Below are positions 56,889 through 64,000 of a stretch of 64,000 nucleotides of DNA, in pieces; positions within the stretch are counted from its first letter, which is position 1, and every line of letters begins with the position of its first letter. The stretch spans positions 1-64,000 of the forward strand of contig CAZOHT010000018.1 of assembly GCA_964579825.1 (NCBI GenBank). Reading direction: 5' to 3'. This DNA is from SPCO01 sp964579825. Lineage in GTDB: Bacteria > Chloroflexota > Limnocylindria > Limnocylindrales > CSP1-4. The notes below the pieces were generated by a model. It was given only the letters and a program-made list of their open reading frames with translations, searched no databases and was not told the origin of the DNA. The translations under genes were made by a program, and so were the position numbers.

Positions 56889-58847
56889 GTGGGCGATCAC
56901 GAGCACGACGAGGACCCGCGGGACGACGAGGAGCACGAGGGCGCCCACGCCGGACCGTGGTGGACCTATCCGCCGATCCTCGGTGCCATGGTCTCTGGCG
57001 TGCTCCTGGCAGCAGGCTGGCTCGGCTCGATCAGCGGCATCCTGCCCGACCCGCTCCCGATCGCCTTCTACGTCGCGTCGATCCCGTTCGGCGGTTACTG
57101 GTGGATGCGCGAGGGTTTCGAGGAGCTGATCCACGAGCGCGAGGTCGGCATCGAGGCCCTGATGGGTGTCGCAACCATTGGGGCGGCCGCGCTCGGCTTC
57201 TGGGAGGAGGCGGCTTTCCTCGTCTTCCTGTACGGCTCGGCCGAAGCTGTCGAGTCGCTGACCTTCGCGCGGACCCGCTCCGCGATCCGCGCGCTCCTCG
57301 ACCTCGCGCCGAAAGAGGCACACGTCCTGCGCGACGGCGCCGAGCTGACGATCCCGGCGACCGAGCTCGTGCCCGGCGACGTCTTCCTCGTCCGACCCGG
57401 CGAGGGCCTTGCGACCGACGGCGTCATCCGGGCCGGGCGCTCCAGCCTCGACGAGTCGCCGATCACGGGCGAGAGCGTGCCGGTCGACAAGGGCCCGGGG
57501 GACCCCGTCTTCGCCGGCACGATCAACCGCCAGGGTGCGCTCACGATCGAGGCGACGAAGGCGTTCGCCGACAACACCCTCTCGGCGATCATCCACCTTG
57601 TCGAGGTGGCGCAGGGCCAGAAGGGCAGGGCGCAGCGCTTCATCGACCGGTTCAGCCGGATCTACAGCCCGCTCGTCCTCGTCGGCGCAGCGCTGCTGGC
57701 GATCGTCCCGATCGCGCTCGGCGGCGACCCGACCGAATGGATCACCCGGGCGATCACGGTTGTCGTCGCCGGAGCGCCGTGCGCGCTCGTCATGTCGACG
57801 CCGGTCGCCATGGCCGCCGGGATCGGCTCGGCCGGTCGGCGCGGCGTCCTCATCAAGGGCGGCATCCACCTCGAGAACCTGGGTACCGTCCGGGTCGTCG
57901 CGCTCGACAAGACCGGCACGCTCACCCACGGCCGGCCCGTCGTGACCGACATCGTCCCGCTCGACGGCACCGACGAGGCGGGCCTGCTGACCGCCGCCGC
58001 GGGCGTTGAGCGGCTGTCCGAGCACCCGCTCGCCCGGGCGATCGTGGCTGCCGCAAGCGAGCGCGGCGTCCAGCCCTCCGAAGCCACCGACTTTGCGGCC
58101 CTCACCGGAGCCGGCGCTGCGGCGCGCCTCGACGGCCGCCTGGTGCACGTCGGCAGCCCCGACCTGTTCGGCGAGCTCGGCGCCGCACCGTCGGCCGCGA
58201 GCGCGGCCCTCCTCGAGGAGATGCGCGAGGAGGGCAAGACGGTCGTGCTCGTGGGCGAGCAGCCAGCGGATGGGTCCGCTCAGTCGCGCGTCCTCGGCCT
58301 CCTCGCCATCCGCGACGAGGTCCGGCCCAACGCCGCTGCGGCGGTCCACGAGCTCCACCGCCTCGGGGTCAGGCGGGTCGTGATGCTCAGCGGCGACCAC
58401 CCGCGGACGGCCCGCGCGATCGCCCGGGAGCTCGGGATCGACGACGTCCGGGCGGGGCTCAAGCCCGAGGACAAGGTGGCCGCCATCCGCGAGCTCGAGC
58501 GCGAGCACGGCGCGGTGGCGATGATCGGGGACGGCGTGAACGACGCACCGGCCCTCGCCGCCGCGACGGTCGGGATGGCCATGGGGACCGCCGGCTCTGA
58601 TGCCGCGATCGAGGCGGCCGACGTCGCCCTCATGGCCGACGACCTCGAGAAGGCCGGCTACGCCCTCCGGATCGGACGCAAGGCGCGCCTCGTGTCCCGC
58701 CAGAACCTGGCGTTCTCGCTGGTCATCCTGCCGGTCCTCATCCTGGGCGCCGCGGGCGGCCTGTTCACGATCGCCCTCGTGGTCACCGTCCACGAGGGGG
58801 CTGAGCTGCTTGCGGTCGCCAACGGCCTACGGGCCGCGAGGGCCTGA
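56889..58847 (+). CDS. P1B-type metal-translocating ATPase (P1B-4-like)
   Basis: The 652 residues start at GTG 56889 with ribosome binding site GGAGG. The N-terminus is His/Asp/Glu-rich (GDHEHDEDPRDDEEHEG) and there is no HMA domain. Core motifs: TGES in SPITGESVPVD, DKTG in VVALDKTGTLTHG (phosphorylated Asp), a GDGVNDAP hinge, and in helix 4 APCALVMSTP (Cys-Pro-Cys replaced by Ala-Pro-Cys). A terminal HEGAELLAVANGLR matches the HEGxT-type block of P1B-4 (Co/Fe/Ni/Zn) pumps. The operator upstream fits the CmtR-like repressor. Confidence 0.93.
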   Translation: MGDHEHDEDPRDDEEHEGAHAGPWWTYPPILGAMVSGVLLAAGWLGSISGILPDPLPIAFYVASIPFGGYWWMREGFEELIHEREVGIEALMGVATIGAAALGFWEEAAFLVFLYGSAEAVESLTFARTRSAIRALLDLAPKEAHVLRDGAELTIPATELVPGDVFLVRPGEGLATDGVIRAGRSSLDESPITGESVPVDKGPGDPVFAGTINRQGALTIEATKAFADNTLSAIIHLVEVAQGQKGRAQRFIDRFSRIYSPLVLVGAALLAIVPIALGGDPTEWITRAITVVVAGAPCALVMSTPVAMAAGIGSAGRRGVLIKGGIHLENLGTVRVVALDKTGTLTHGRPVVTDIVPLDGTDEAGLLTAAAGVERLSEHPLARAIVAAASERGVQPSEATDFAALTGAGAAARLDGRLVHVGSPDLFGELGAAPSAASAALLEEMREEGKTVVLVGEQPADGSAQSRVLGLLAIRDEVRPNAAAAVHELHRLGVRRVVMLSGDHPRTARAIARELGIDDVRAGLKPEDKVAAIRELEREHGAVAMIGDGVNDAPALAAATVGMAMGTAGSDAAIEAADVALMADDLEKAGYALRIGRKARLVSRQNLAFSLVILPVLILGAAGGLFTIALVVTVHEGAELLAVANGLRAARA

Positions 58848-58858
58848 GGACTGTCGCC

Positions 58859-59152
<294 letters not shown>

Positions 59153-59246
59153 TCGGGGCCATTCCGAGCTCCACCCAAGACAATCACCGGGAGATCGGCG
59201 GCAGGAGCCGACCGACCCCGCTGCGATCCAGACCAGGAGGTGAACC

Positions 59247-59864
59247 ATGGACGCGCAACGACACGCCGCGAAGGTCGCCATCGTGACCGGCGCCGCTTCG
59301 GGCATCGGGCTCGCGACCGCTGTCCAGCTGGCTCGCGGGGGCACAACGGTCGTGGCCAGCGACGTCAGCTCGGCGGGGCTCGACAAGCACGTCACGGCCT
59401 TCGACCTCGACCCGGCGGTGGTCGCGCTTGCCCGCCGGCGGCTGGCCTGTTACAGGCCCGATCGGGTGTCCTTGCTCGCGGCAGCGCGACGTCCATCCCG
59501 GCGGTGGCGGCGGCGTTCGATGCGGTCTTCGACTCGGGATCATTCACGACATGCGCGATTGGCGCGCAGCGGTCGGCGAGATCCGGCGAGTCTCGGGCGC
59601 TGGTCCTACCGGACGTTCCTCGACCATCCCAGCCGGGATCGCTTCAGCGCCGGCCAGTTCGTGGCGGAGGTCGAGCGACACGGGATCACGGTCGACTGCC
59701 GGGTCGTTGAGCGCCTCGTCGTCGATTTCGTGATCGGGGTCCCGGCAGCGGTCGGGCCGACCGATCGGTCGGGTCGGGCAGATGCGCCTGCCGAAATGGC
59801 CCCGGCGCCGGGCGGCGTCGGCTCGAGCCAAAGCAGTCGGCTCGCGTCTGGTGGTGACGCATGA
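59247..59864 (+). pseudogene. Chimeric remnant: SDR start joined to broken SAM-methyltransferase
   Basis: The first about 48 residues are a short-chain dehydrogenase N-terminus (VAIVTGAASGIGLATAVQLARGG) with a good ribosome binding site (AGGAGG). The frame then switches to fragments of a class I methyltransferase: VTAFDLDPAVVALARRRLA, then IIHDMRDWRAAVGEIRRV in another frame, then RWSYRTFLDHPSRDRFSAGQFVAEVERHGI. So two unrelated genes have been joined and the second is frameshifted. The frame end still overlaps lspA by 4 bases. Confidence 0.7.
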
Positions 59865-60367
59865 CCGCCGAACCGACCGCCGAGCGCGCCGCGGGCCGGG
59901 GATTCGTATCCGCCGCCTTCGTCGCCGCCGTTCTGGTGGCGACCCTCGCCGATCAGCTGGTCGACGCCGGTGTTCGCACCATGGACGCGCCGCGCGATCT
60001 CCTCGGCGCCGCCCTTCGGCTCGCGCCGTCGACCAACGACGGGATCGCCTTCGGCCTCCTGCAGGGAAGAGGCCCGCTGCCGATCGTCCTCGCCATCGGC
60101 GCGATGGGCGCGATCGTCGCGTTCGCGCTCCGCAACCGAGCGGACAGGCCGGTGGAACTCGGTCTCGGGCTGCTCCTCGGCGGGGCATTCGCCAACCTCA
60201 TCGAGCGCCTGACACGCGGAACCGTTCTCGACTACGTGGACATGGGTCTGGGCGACCTGCGGTGGCCGACGTTCAACGTCGGTGACATCGCCATATCGAT
60301 CGCAGTCCTTATCCTCGTCGCGGCATCAGTCTGGCGCGACCGGTCCACTCGATCGTCGTCGCGGTGA
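59861..60367 (+). CDS. lspA: Signal peptidase II (lipoprotein signal peptidase)
   Basis: The 168 residues have four hydrophobic segments. Family motifs are NDGIAFGLL, GGAFANLIERLTRGTVLDYVDM, with a catalytic Asp, and WPTFNVGDIAIS, with the second catalytic Asp. LspA cleaves prolipoproteins at the lipobox. The N-terminus is a bit longer than in typical LspA. Its genome-wide copy count is not known; finding one in a metal island suggests a dedicated or second copy. Confidence 0.88.
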   Translation: MTAEPTAERAAGRGFVSAAFVAAVLVATLADQLVDAGVRTMDAPRDLLGAALRLAPSTNDGIAFGLLQGRGPLPIVLAIGAMGAIVAFALRNRADRPVELGLGLLLGGAFANLIERLTRGTVLDYVDMGLGDLRWPTFNVGDIAISIAVLILVAASVWRDRSTRSSSR

Positions 60368-60439
60368 CGCTGCCGCCCGGCTCGGCCAACGGTGGCAAGC
60401 CGGAGCACCAGGGCAGCCGTCCGCTATGCTGGTCTCTCG

Positions 60440-60457
60440 TTTCACGATCTGCTGAAA
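60440..60457. promoter_or_regulatory. Fourth TTTCA-N8-TGAAA site
   Basis: TTTCA-CGATCTGC-TGAAA has the same core and spacing as the sites at 55952 and 56851, with weaker outer bases. It lies about 300 bases upstream of the cupredoxin gene and may control a decayed gene between them. Confidence 0.45.
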
Positions 60458-60579
60458 GCACAGAGACTGTCGAACCGTGGGTCGCGAGGGTCACGGCCGT
60501 CGCAGCCCTGCCGGCAGGCCTTTGCGACGTGCTCGTCCTGCGCGACATCCATGGCGCTTCCACCCGGGAGGCCGCGGGC

Positions 60580-60745
60580 CAGTCCAGCGTTCGACGTGCT
60601 GCGGACTATCGCGGAGGCCCACGGTGGCCAGGTCGGCGCCACGAACCGCGCCTCGGGCGGTGCCGAGTTCTGGGTACACTGCCCCGCAGGCCGGCCGGCC
60701 CCAGTCTCGCCGCCGACCGAATGGCCGCGGGATCTGCGGCAAGAT
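60580..60745 (+). pseudogene. Remnant of a histidine kinase C-terminus
   Basis: One frame reads FDVLRTIAEAHGGQVGATNRASGGAEFWVHCPA, a near match to the last beta-strand region of HATPase_c domains (IVEAHGG-type). No upstream kinase parts are present in the same frame. It is a leftover of a kinase gene; the rest is lost. Confidence 0.5.
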
Positions 60746-60753
60746 AGACCGCG

Positions 60754-61395
60754 ATGATGACCTTCGGCGCGGGTTCGTTCGGCTGGCTTGGCGTCCTGAT
60801 CTGGCCGGCCCTCATCGCGGGCATCATCCTGGTCGTCGTCTGGGCGGTCGGGGCCGCAGGCCGCGGCTCCGAGGACGAGCCGCTTCGCGAGCTCCGCAGC
60901 CGGTTCGCACGAGGCGTCATCGACGCCACCCAGTTCGAGGAGATGCGCCGCGTGCTCGGCGCGTCCGCGCGGCCCCGGACCGGCGCTCGCCTCGGGCTCC
61001 TCGGCCTCCTCCTCATCGTCGGTGCGCTCGTGGCCATGATCGTCGCGGGTGCGAGCGGACCAGGCGGCTGGAACTGGGGTTGGGGCGGGATGATGGGGTC
61101 GGGCGGGATGATGGGCATCGGTGCCGGGCCGACGGCCCCGGCCGGGACTTCGGTCCGGATGGCCGGCACGCGGTTCGAGCCCTCGACCATCGCGATCCGC
61201 GTCGGCGAGACCGTCCGCTGGTTCAACGACGACGGGCTGCCCCACACGGTCTCGGCGACCGACGGGTCGTGGGATTCGGGCAACCTCCCGCCCGGTGGCT
61301 CGTTCGAGCGCCGCTTCGACGCGGCCGGCTCCTATGCCTACCTCTGTCGCTACCACCCGGGGATGGCCGGGACAATCGAGGTGCAGGGTCCCTGA
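60754..61395 (+). CDS. Cupredoxin-domain membrane protein with SHOCT motif
   Basis: The 213 residues have two transmembrane helices (about 8-30 and 80-105). Between them lies a SHOCT-like motif (LRELRSRFARGVIDATQFEEMRRVLGA), then a Gly/Met/Trp-rich linker. The C-terminal cupredoxin (about 135-213) has a type-1 copper site: PHTVSATD (His), YLCRYHPGMAG (Cys, His, Met). It is probably an outer copper protein. It is downstream of LspA and the fourth operator-like site. Confidence 0.87.
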   Translation: MMTFGAGSFGWLGVLIWPALIAGIILVVVWAVGAAGRGSEDEPLRELRSRFARGVIDATQFEEMRRVLGASARPRTGARLGLLGLLLIVGALVAMIVAGASGPGGWNWGWGGMMGSGGMMGIGAGPTAPAGTSVRMAGTRFEPSTIAIRVGETVRWFNDDGLPHTVSATDGSWDSGNLPPGGSFERRFDAAGSYAYLCRYHPGMAGTIEVQGP

Positions 61396-61768
61396 CGGCC
61401 ACGTTGCTGCCGCTGCAATGAGTCCGCAGGCGCCGGTAAGGCGCCCCGCCGGACGGACGCCTTCAGGACTGCGATCGGCGGGGACGCAGATACACAGCAG
61501 GGGTTGCGGCCGCGGTGACGACGAGGAGTCCGGGTGCGATCGAGCTGCCGTTGCGGGCCAGCACATGGATCTGGCGACCGACCGAGCCGTCGAGGTCGAG
61601 CGATTGGAGCTGTCGGACCCGAACGCCGGTGACAAGTGCGAGGTCGTGCCACGCAAGCTTCGAGCAACCTTGCCGGAGCGGCGTCTGATGCCCGACGAGC
61701 TGCTGTCCGCGATGCGTCCGATCTGAGGTCGAAAGCACAGTCCGTGAGCTTGAAAGCCGGCCGACGAC
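61396..61768. other. Intergenic stretch before the tRNA-Gln remnant
   Basis: About 370 bases with no convincing gene. Short frames on both strands lack ribosome binding sites. It separates the metal genes from the tRNA fragment and may be the inner edge of the island. Confidence 0.4.
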
Positions 61769-61818
61769 TGGCGAGTGGCCAAGCGGTAGGGCGCCTGACT
61801 CTGGATCAGGCGAAGCCC
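61769..61818 (+). pseudogene. 5' part of a tRNA-Gln(CTG) gene
   Basis: TGGCGAG (acceptor), the D-arm (GCCAAGCGGTAGGGC) and a perfect anticodon stem CCTGA-CTCTGGA-TCAGG with anticodon CTG, followed by CGAAGCCC, fit a tRNA-Gln gene. The T-arm and 3' acceptor (expected CTCGCCA) are absent; the sequence becomes CTCCGCC. A chromosome-element junction or deletion is likely. It would mark the right edge of the accessory region. Confidence 0.65.
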
Positions 61819-62047
61819 CTCCGCCTTTGCTCTTCCGCGGTTTTGCGCGCCTGATTTCTGGTATGTCGCAGGACCCGAATCTGAACTGGACGACGTCCAT
61901 CTGATGGCCTCCTGACTTCGCATCAGGTGCCCGTCGACGGTGTCCCCAGGAATGGGCGCGTCGATTAGCCACCGAACGCTCGCAATCTAGGTCGTTTCGA
62001 TCCGCCCGCCGTCGCCGCCTTCCGGGCAGTGAGACTACCGGCGAGAC
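61819..62047. other. Stretch between tRNA-Gln remnant and ackA copy 2
   Basis: About 230 bases with no supported gene. A CCTGA-N7-TCAGG hairpin at about 61911-61927 resembles another anticodon stem-loop but lacks other tRNA parts. It lies downstream of the minus-strand acetate kinase stop, so it may hold its terminator; I cannot identify a clear one. Confidence 0.35.
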
Positions 62048-63217
62048 TCACCGCAGAACGGAGCGGACGGCGGCGGCGATGACAATGTCCTCGCGAGCCT
62101 GGATCCGCAGAACCGCTGGCGCCCTTGCGGAATCGGTCCACGCTTCGTCCTCGTGGACGTTCGCGTCCGGGATCGTAGGGATCCCCAGGACGGTGAGGGA
62201 CGCCGCGATCCTCGCCCGCATCCGCCCTGAGTTCTCGCCGATCCCTCCGGTGAAGACCACCCCGTCGATCGCCGGGAGGCACGTCGCGGCGGCCGCGATG
62301 CCCGCCGCCGCCCGACGAACGAACAGCTCGAGGGCGAGAGCGGCCGCGTCGTCGCCGGCAGCCTCGGCGACCAGCAACTCGCGAACGTCAGCCGAGCGTC
62401 CCGAGACGCCGAGCAGACCCGACCGATGGTCCAGTACATCCTCGAGCTCGGCCAATGTGACGCGGCGCTCGCGAAGGAGCGTCAGGAGGATCCCTGGGTC
62501 GATCGAGCCCGCGCGGGTGCCCATCATCAGGCCTTCGAGCGGGGTCATCCCCATCGACGTATCGACGGACCGACCGCCATCGACGGCTGTCACCGAGCAA
62601 CCGCCGCCAAGATGGGCGATCACAAGCCGCAGGCTATCCACAGGACGACCGAGAAGCTCGGCTGTCCGAGCCACCGACCAGGCCACCGATAGGCCATGGA
62701 AACCGAAACGCCGGATGCCCCAGTCGCGGAACCAGGCCTCCGGAACCGGATAGCGGTAGCCGGCCGGCGGAAGGCCCGCGTGAAAAGAGGTGTCGAACGC
62801 GGCCACGTGGGATATCCCCGGCAGCGCTTGTCGAGCGGCGCGGATCGTCTCAACGGAGATCCGAGTGTGGAGCGGGGCGAGCTCAGCGAGCTCCTCGATC
62901 GCGTCGACGGTCGCATCTTCGATCAGCGTTGGGTCGATGAATCGCGTCCCGCCGTGAACAACCCGATAGCCGACGGCGTTGATCGACGCCTGCGCCACGC
63001 CCGCTGCCTCGACCACACCCAGAACCTTGGTGACCCGGGACTCTCGACCCGGGTCCTGCGTCGCATCCGCATCCCAGGCGATGGTCGCCGTGGCGAGCGG
63101 GTCGCGGCCGGGCGGCTCGATGACCGCGGCCTTCAGCGTGCTCGAGCCCGGATTGAGGACGAGGACGCGAAGCGAGCGGTGGTCGAGTCGTCCCTCGAGG
63201 CCCGGGTCGCTAGTCAC
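62048..63217 (-). CDS. ackA: Acetate kinase (copy 2)
   Basis: The 389 residues from GTG 63217 have all the AckA motifs: LVLNPGSSTLK, YRVVHGG, FDTSFHAGLP, FGFHGLS, MGMTPLEGLMMGTRAGSIDPG and FTGGIGENS. It is about two thirds identical by eye to copy 1 at 2291. The gene starts 16 bases after the phosphoketolase stop on the same strand, so the pair forms an operon like the first. The two operons face each other in inverted orientation across the window. Confidence 0.97.
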   Translation of the reverse strand: MTSDPGLEGRLDHRSLRVLVLNPGSSTLKAAVIEPPGRDPLATATIAWDADATQDPGRESRVTKVLGVVEAAGVAQASINAVGYRVVHGGTRFIDPTLIEDATVDAIEELAELAPLHTRISVETIRAARQALPGISHVAAFDTSFHAGLPPAGYRYPVPEAWFRDWGIRRFGFHGLSVAWSVARTAELLGRPVDSLRLVIAHLGGGCSVTAVDGGRSVDTSMGMTPLEGLMMGTRAGSIDPGILLTLLRERRVTLAELEDVLDHRSGLLGVSGRSADVRELLVAEAAGDDAAALALELFVRRAAAGIAAAATCLPAIDGVVFTGGIGENSGRMRARIAASLTVLGIPTIPDANVHEDEAWTDSARAPAVLRIQAREDIVIAAAVRSVLR

Positions 63218-63233
63218 GCCGCGAAGGATGGTG

Positions 63234-64000
63234 TCAGGACGGCCACGTCCAGTCCCTGATCTCGGGCGAGTCCTCGCCGTGCTCGCGCGTGTAGGCGCGA
63301 GCCTCGACGCGCTTGTCGGCCATGAGCTGGCGGATGTGAGCGGCCCGGGAGCCGAGCCCCGGAACCCGGTCTATAACGTCCATGACGAGGTGGAAGCGGT
63401 CAAGGTCGTTGAGCATGACGATGTCGAACGGCGTGGTGACCGTCCCCTCCTCCTTGTAGCCGCGGACGTGCAGGTTGCCGTGATTCGTCCGCCGGTAGGT
63501 CAGCCGGTGGATCAGCCACGGATAGCCGTGGTAAGCGAAGACGATCGGCCGGTCCGTCGTGAACAGTGTGTCGAAGTCACGGTCGGACAGCCCATGCGGG
63601 TGTTCGCTGTCGGGCTGGAGGCGCATGAGGTCGACGACGTTCACGACGCGGACCTTGATGTCCGGGAGGTATTGGCGGATCAGGTCGACCGCGGCCAGCG
63701 TCTCGAGCGTCGGGACGTCGCCGGCGCAGGCCATGATGACGTCCGGCTCGCCATCGTCGTTGCTCGCCCAGTCCCACACGCCGATGCCGCGGGTGGCGTG
63801 GAGGATGGCCTCGTCCATCGAGAGGTAGTTCAGGGCCGGCTGCTTGCCGGCGACGATGACGTTGACATAGTGCCGGCTGCGAAGGCAGTGGTCAGCGACG
63901 GACAGGAGGGTGTTTGCGTCCGGCGGCAAGTAGACTCGAATGACCTCCGCCTTCTTGTTGATGACGTGGTCAATGAAGCCCGGGTCCTGGTGGCTGAAGC
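63234..64000 (-). CDS. xfp: Phosphoketolase (copy 2), 5' end beyond window
   Basis: Only the C-terminal about 255 residues lie in the window; the gene continues past base 64000. The frame is open to the edge (LPPDANTLLSVADHCLRS, then SMDEAILHATRG, VRVVNVVDLMRLQPDSEHPHGLSDRDFDTLF and HVRGYKEEGTVTTPFD). It aligns with copy 1 with no gaps and about 85 percent identity by eye. The partner acetate kinase follows at 63217. Confidence 0.96.
   Translation of the reverse strand, partial: FSHQDPGFIDHVINKKAEVIRVYLPPDANTLLSVADHCLRSRHYVNVIVAGKQPALNYLSMDEAILHATRGIGVWDWASNDDGEPDVIMACAGDVPTLETLAAVDLIRQYLPDIKVRVVNVVDLMRLQPDSEHPHGLSDRDFDTLFTTDRPIVFAYHGYPWLIHRLTYRRTNHGNLHVRGYKEEGTVTTPFDIVMLNDLDRFHLVMDVIDRVPGLGSRAAHIRQLMADKRVEARAYTREHGEDSPEIRDWTWPS

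Noticed and set aside
61900..61980. Another tRNA on either strand near the hairpin CCTGA-N7-TCAGG
   Set aside because: Only an anticodon-like hairpin is present; D-arm, T-arm and acceptor stems do not fit.

Overview
This is a 64 kb, very GC-rich window (third codon positions are almost all G or C, and GTG/TTG starts are common). It is bacterial. The gene set fits a Chloroflexota-type genome, perhaps Limnocylindria-like, but that is inference from gene content and style; no rRNA or marker phylogeny is available here. It includes a phosphoketolase/acetate kinase pathway, GpgS-type compatible-solute genes, lipoproteins with Ser/Thr/Pro linkers, PadR/PspC, and a LuxR-type STAND regulator.

Layout. 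(1) 0-34.6 kb looks like ordinary chromosome: the end of phosphoketolase, acetate kinase and galE; a UMF1-type MFS transporter; a DNA-ligase-like protein that has lost its catalytic residues; a three-gene glycosyltransferase / UspA-GpgS fusion / glycerate kinase block, probably for glucosylglycerate-type solutes; an MttB-like corrinoid methyltransferase; an endonuclease III; a two-component system; a nitrilase; an orphan ABC solute-binding protein; an EEP hydrolase; a 1000-residue LuxR-type ATPase; a beta-helix membrane protein; and several one- or two-gene regulator cassettes with clear palindromic operators. (2) At 34.69 kb only the 5' half of a tRNA-Thr gene remains, and this marks the start of accessory DNA. 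(3) 35.0-39.5 kb is a compact minus-strand operon encoding a complete eukaryote-like ubiquitin-conjugation module: a small beta-grasp protein, an E2-like protein with a candidate catalytic Cys, an 85-residue unknown, a JAMM/JAB peptidase, a ThiF/E1-like protein, an AAA ATPase and a small charged protein. It resembles the E1/E2/JAB part of PRTRC cassettes and the Bil/Bub-type systems but has its own composition, and it is the most interesting item here. (4) 40.3-45.5 kb carries an IS21-family element, extra IS21-like end repeats, and an ECF sigma/anti-sigma pair whose anti-sigma gene has a decayed second domain. (5) 45.5-61.4 kb is a metal-handling island. It holds a MerR-type regulator with a 19-bp-spacer promoter followed by a 27-residue peptide with ten Cys; a CopC/CtaG/thioredoxin-like lipoprotein/DUF3105 membrane cluster; a CadC-like sensor with two CDF exporters; a CmtR-like sensor; a P1B-type ATPase; a ferredoxin; LspA; and a cupredoxin. 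Several broken genes (ferritin, SDR/methyltransferase, histidine kinase) lie among them. (6) At 61.77 kb there is the 5' part of a tRNA-Gln gene, and then a second acetate kinase/phosphoketolase pair on the minus strand, an inverted paralogue of the pair that opens the window.

How the genes work together. The phosphoketolase/acetate kinase pairs turn sugar phosphates into acetyl phosphate, then acetate plus ATP. The glycosyltransferase/GpgS/glycerate kinase block probably makes an osmolyte. In the island, three metal-sensor families each have a recognisable operator next to efflux, sequestration or copper-protein genes. Four sites of the form TTTCA/TTCA-N8-TGAA(A) suggest one CmtR-like regulon. 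The ubiquitin-like operon may be a defence or protein-modification system brought in with the island.
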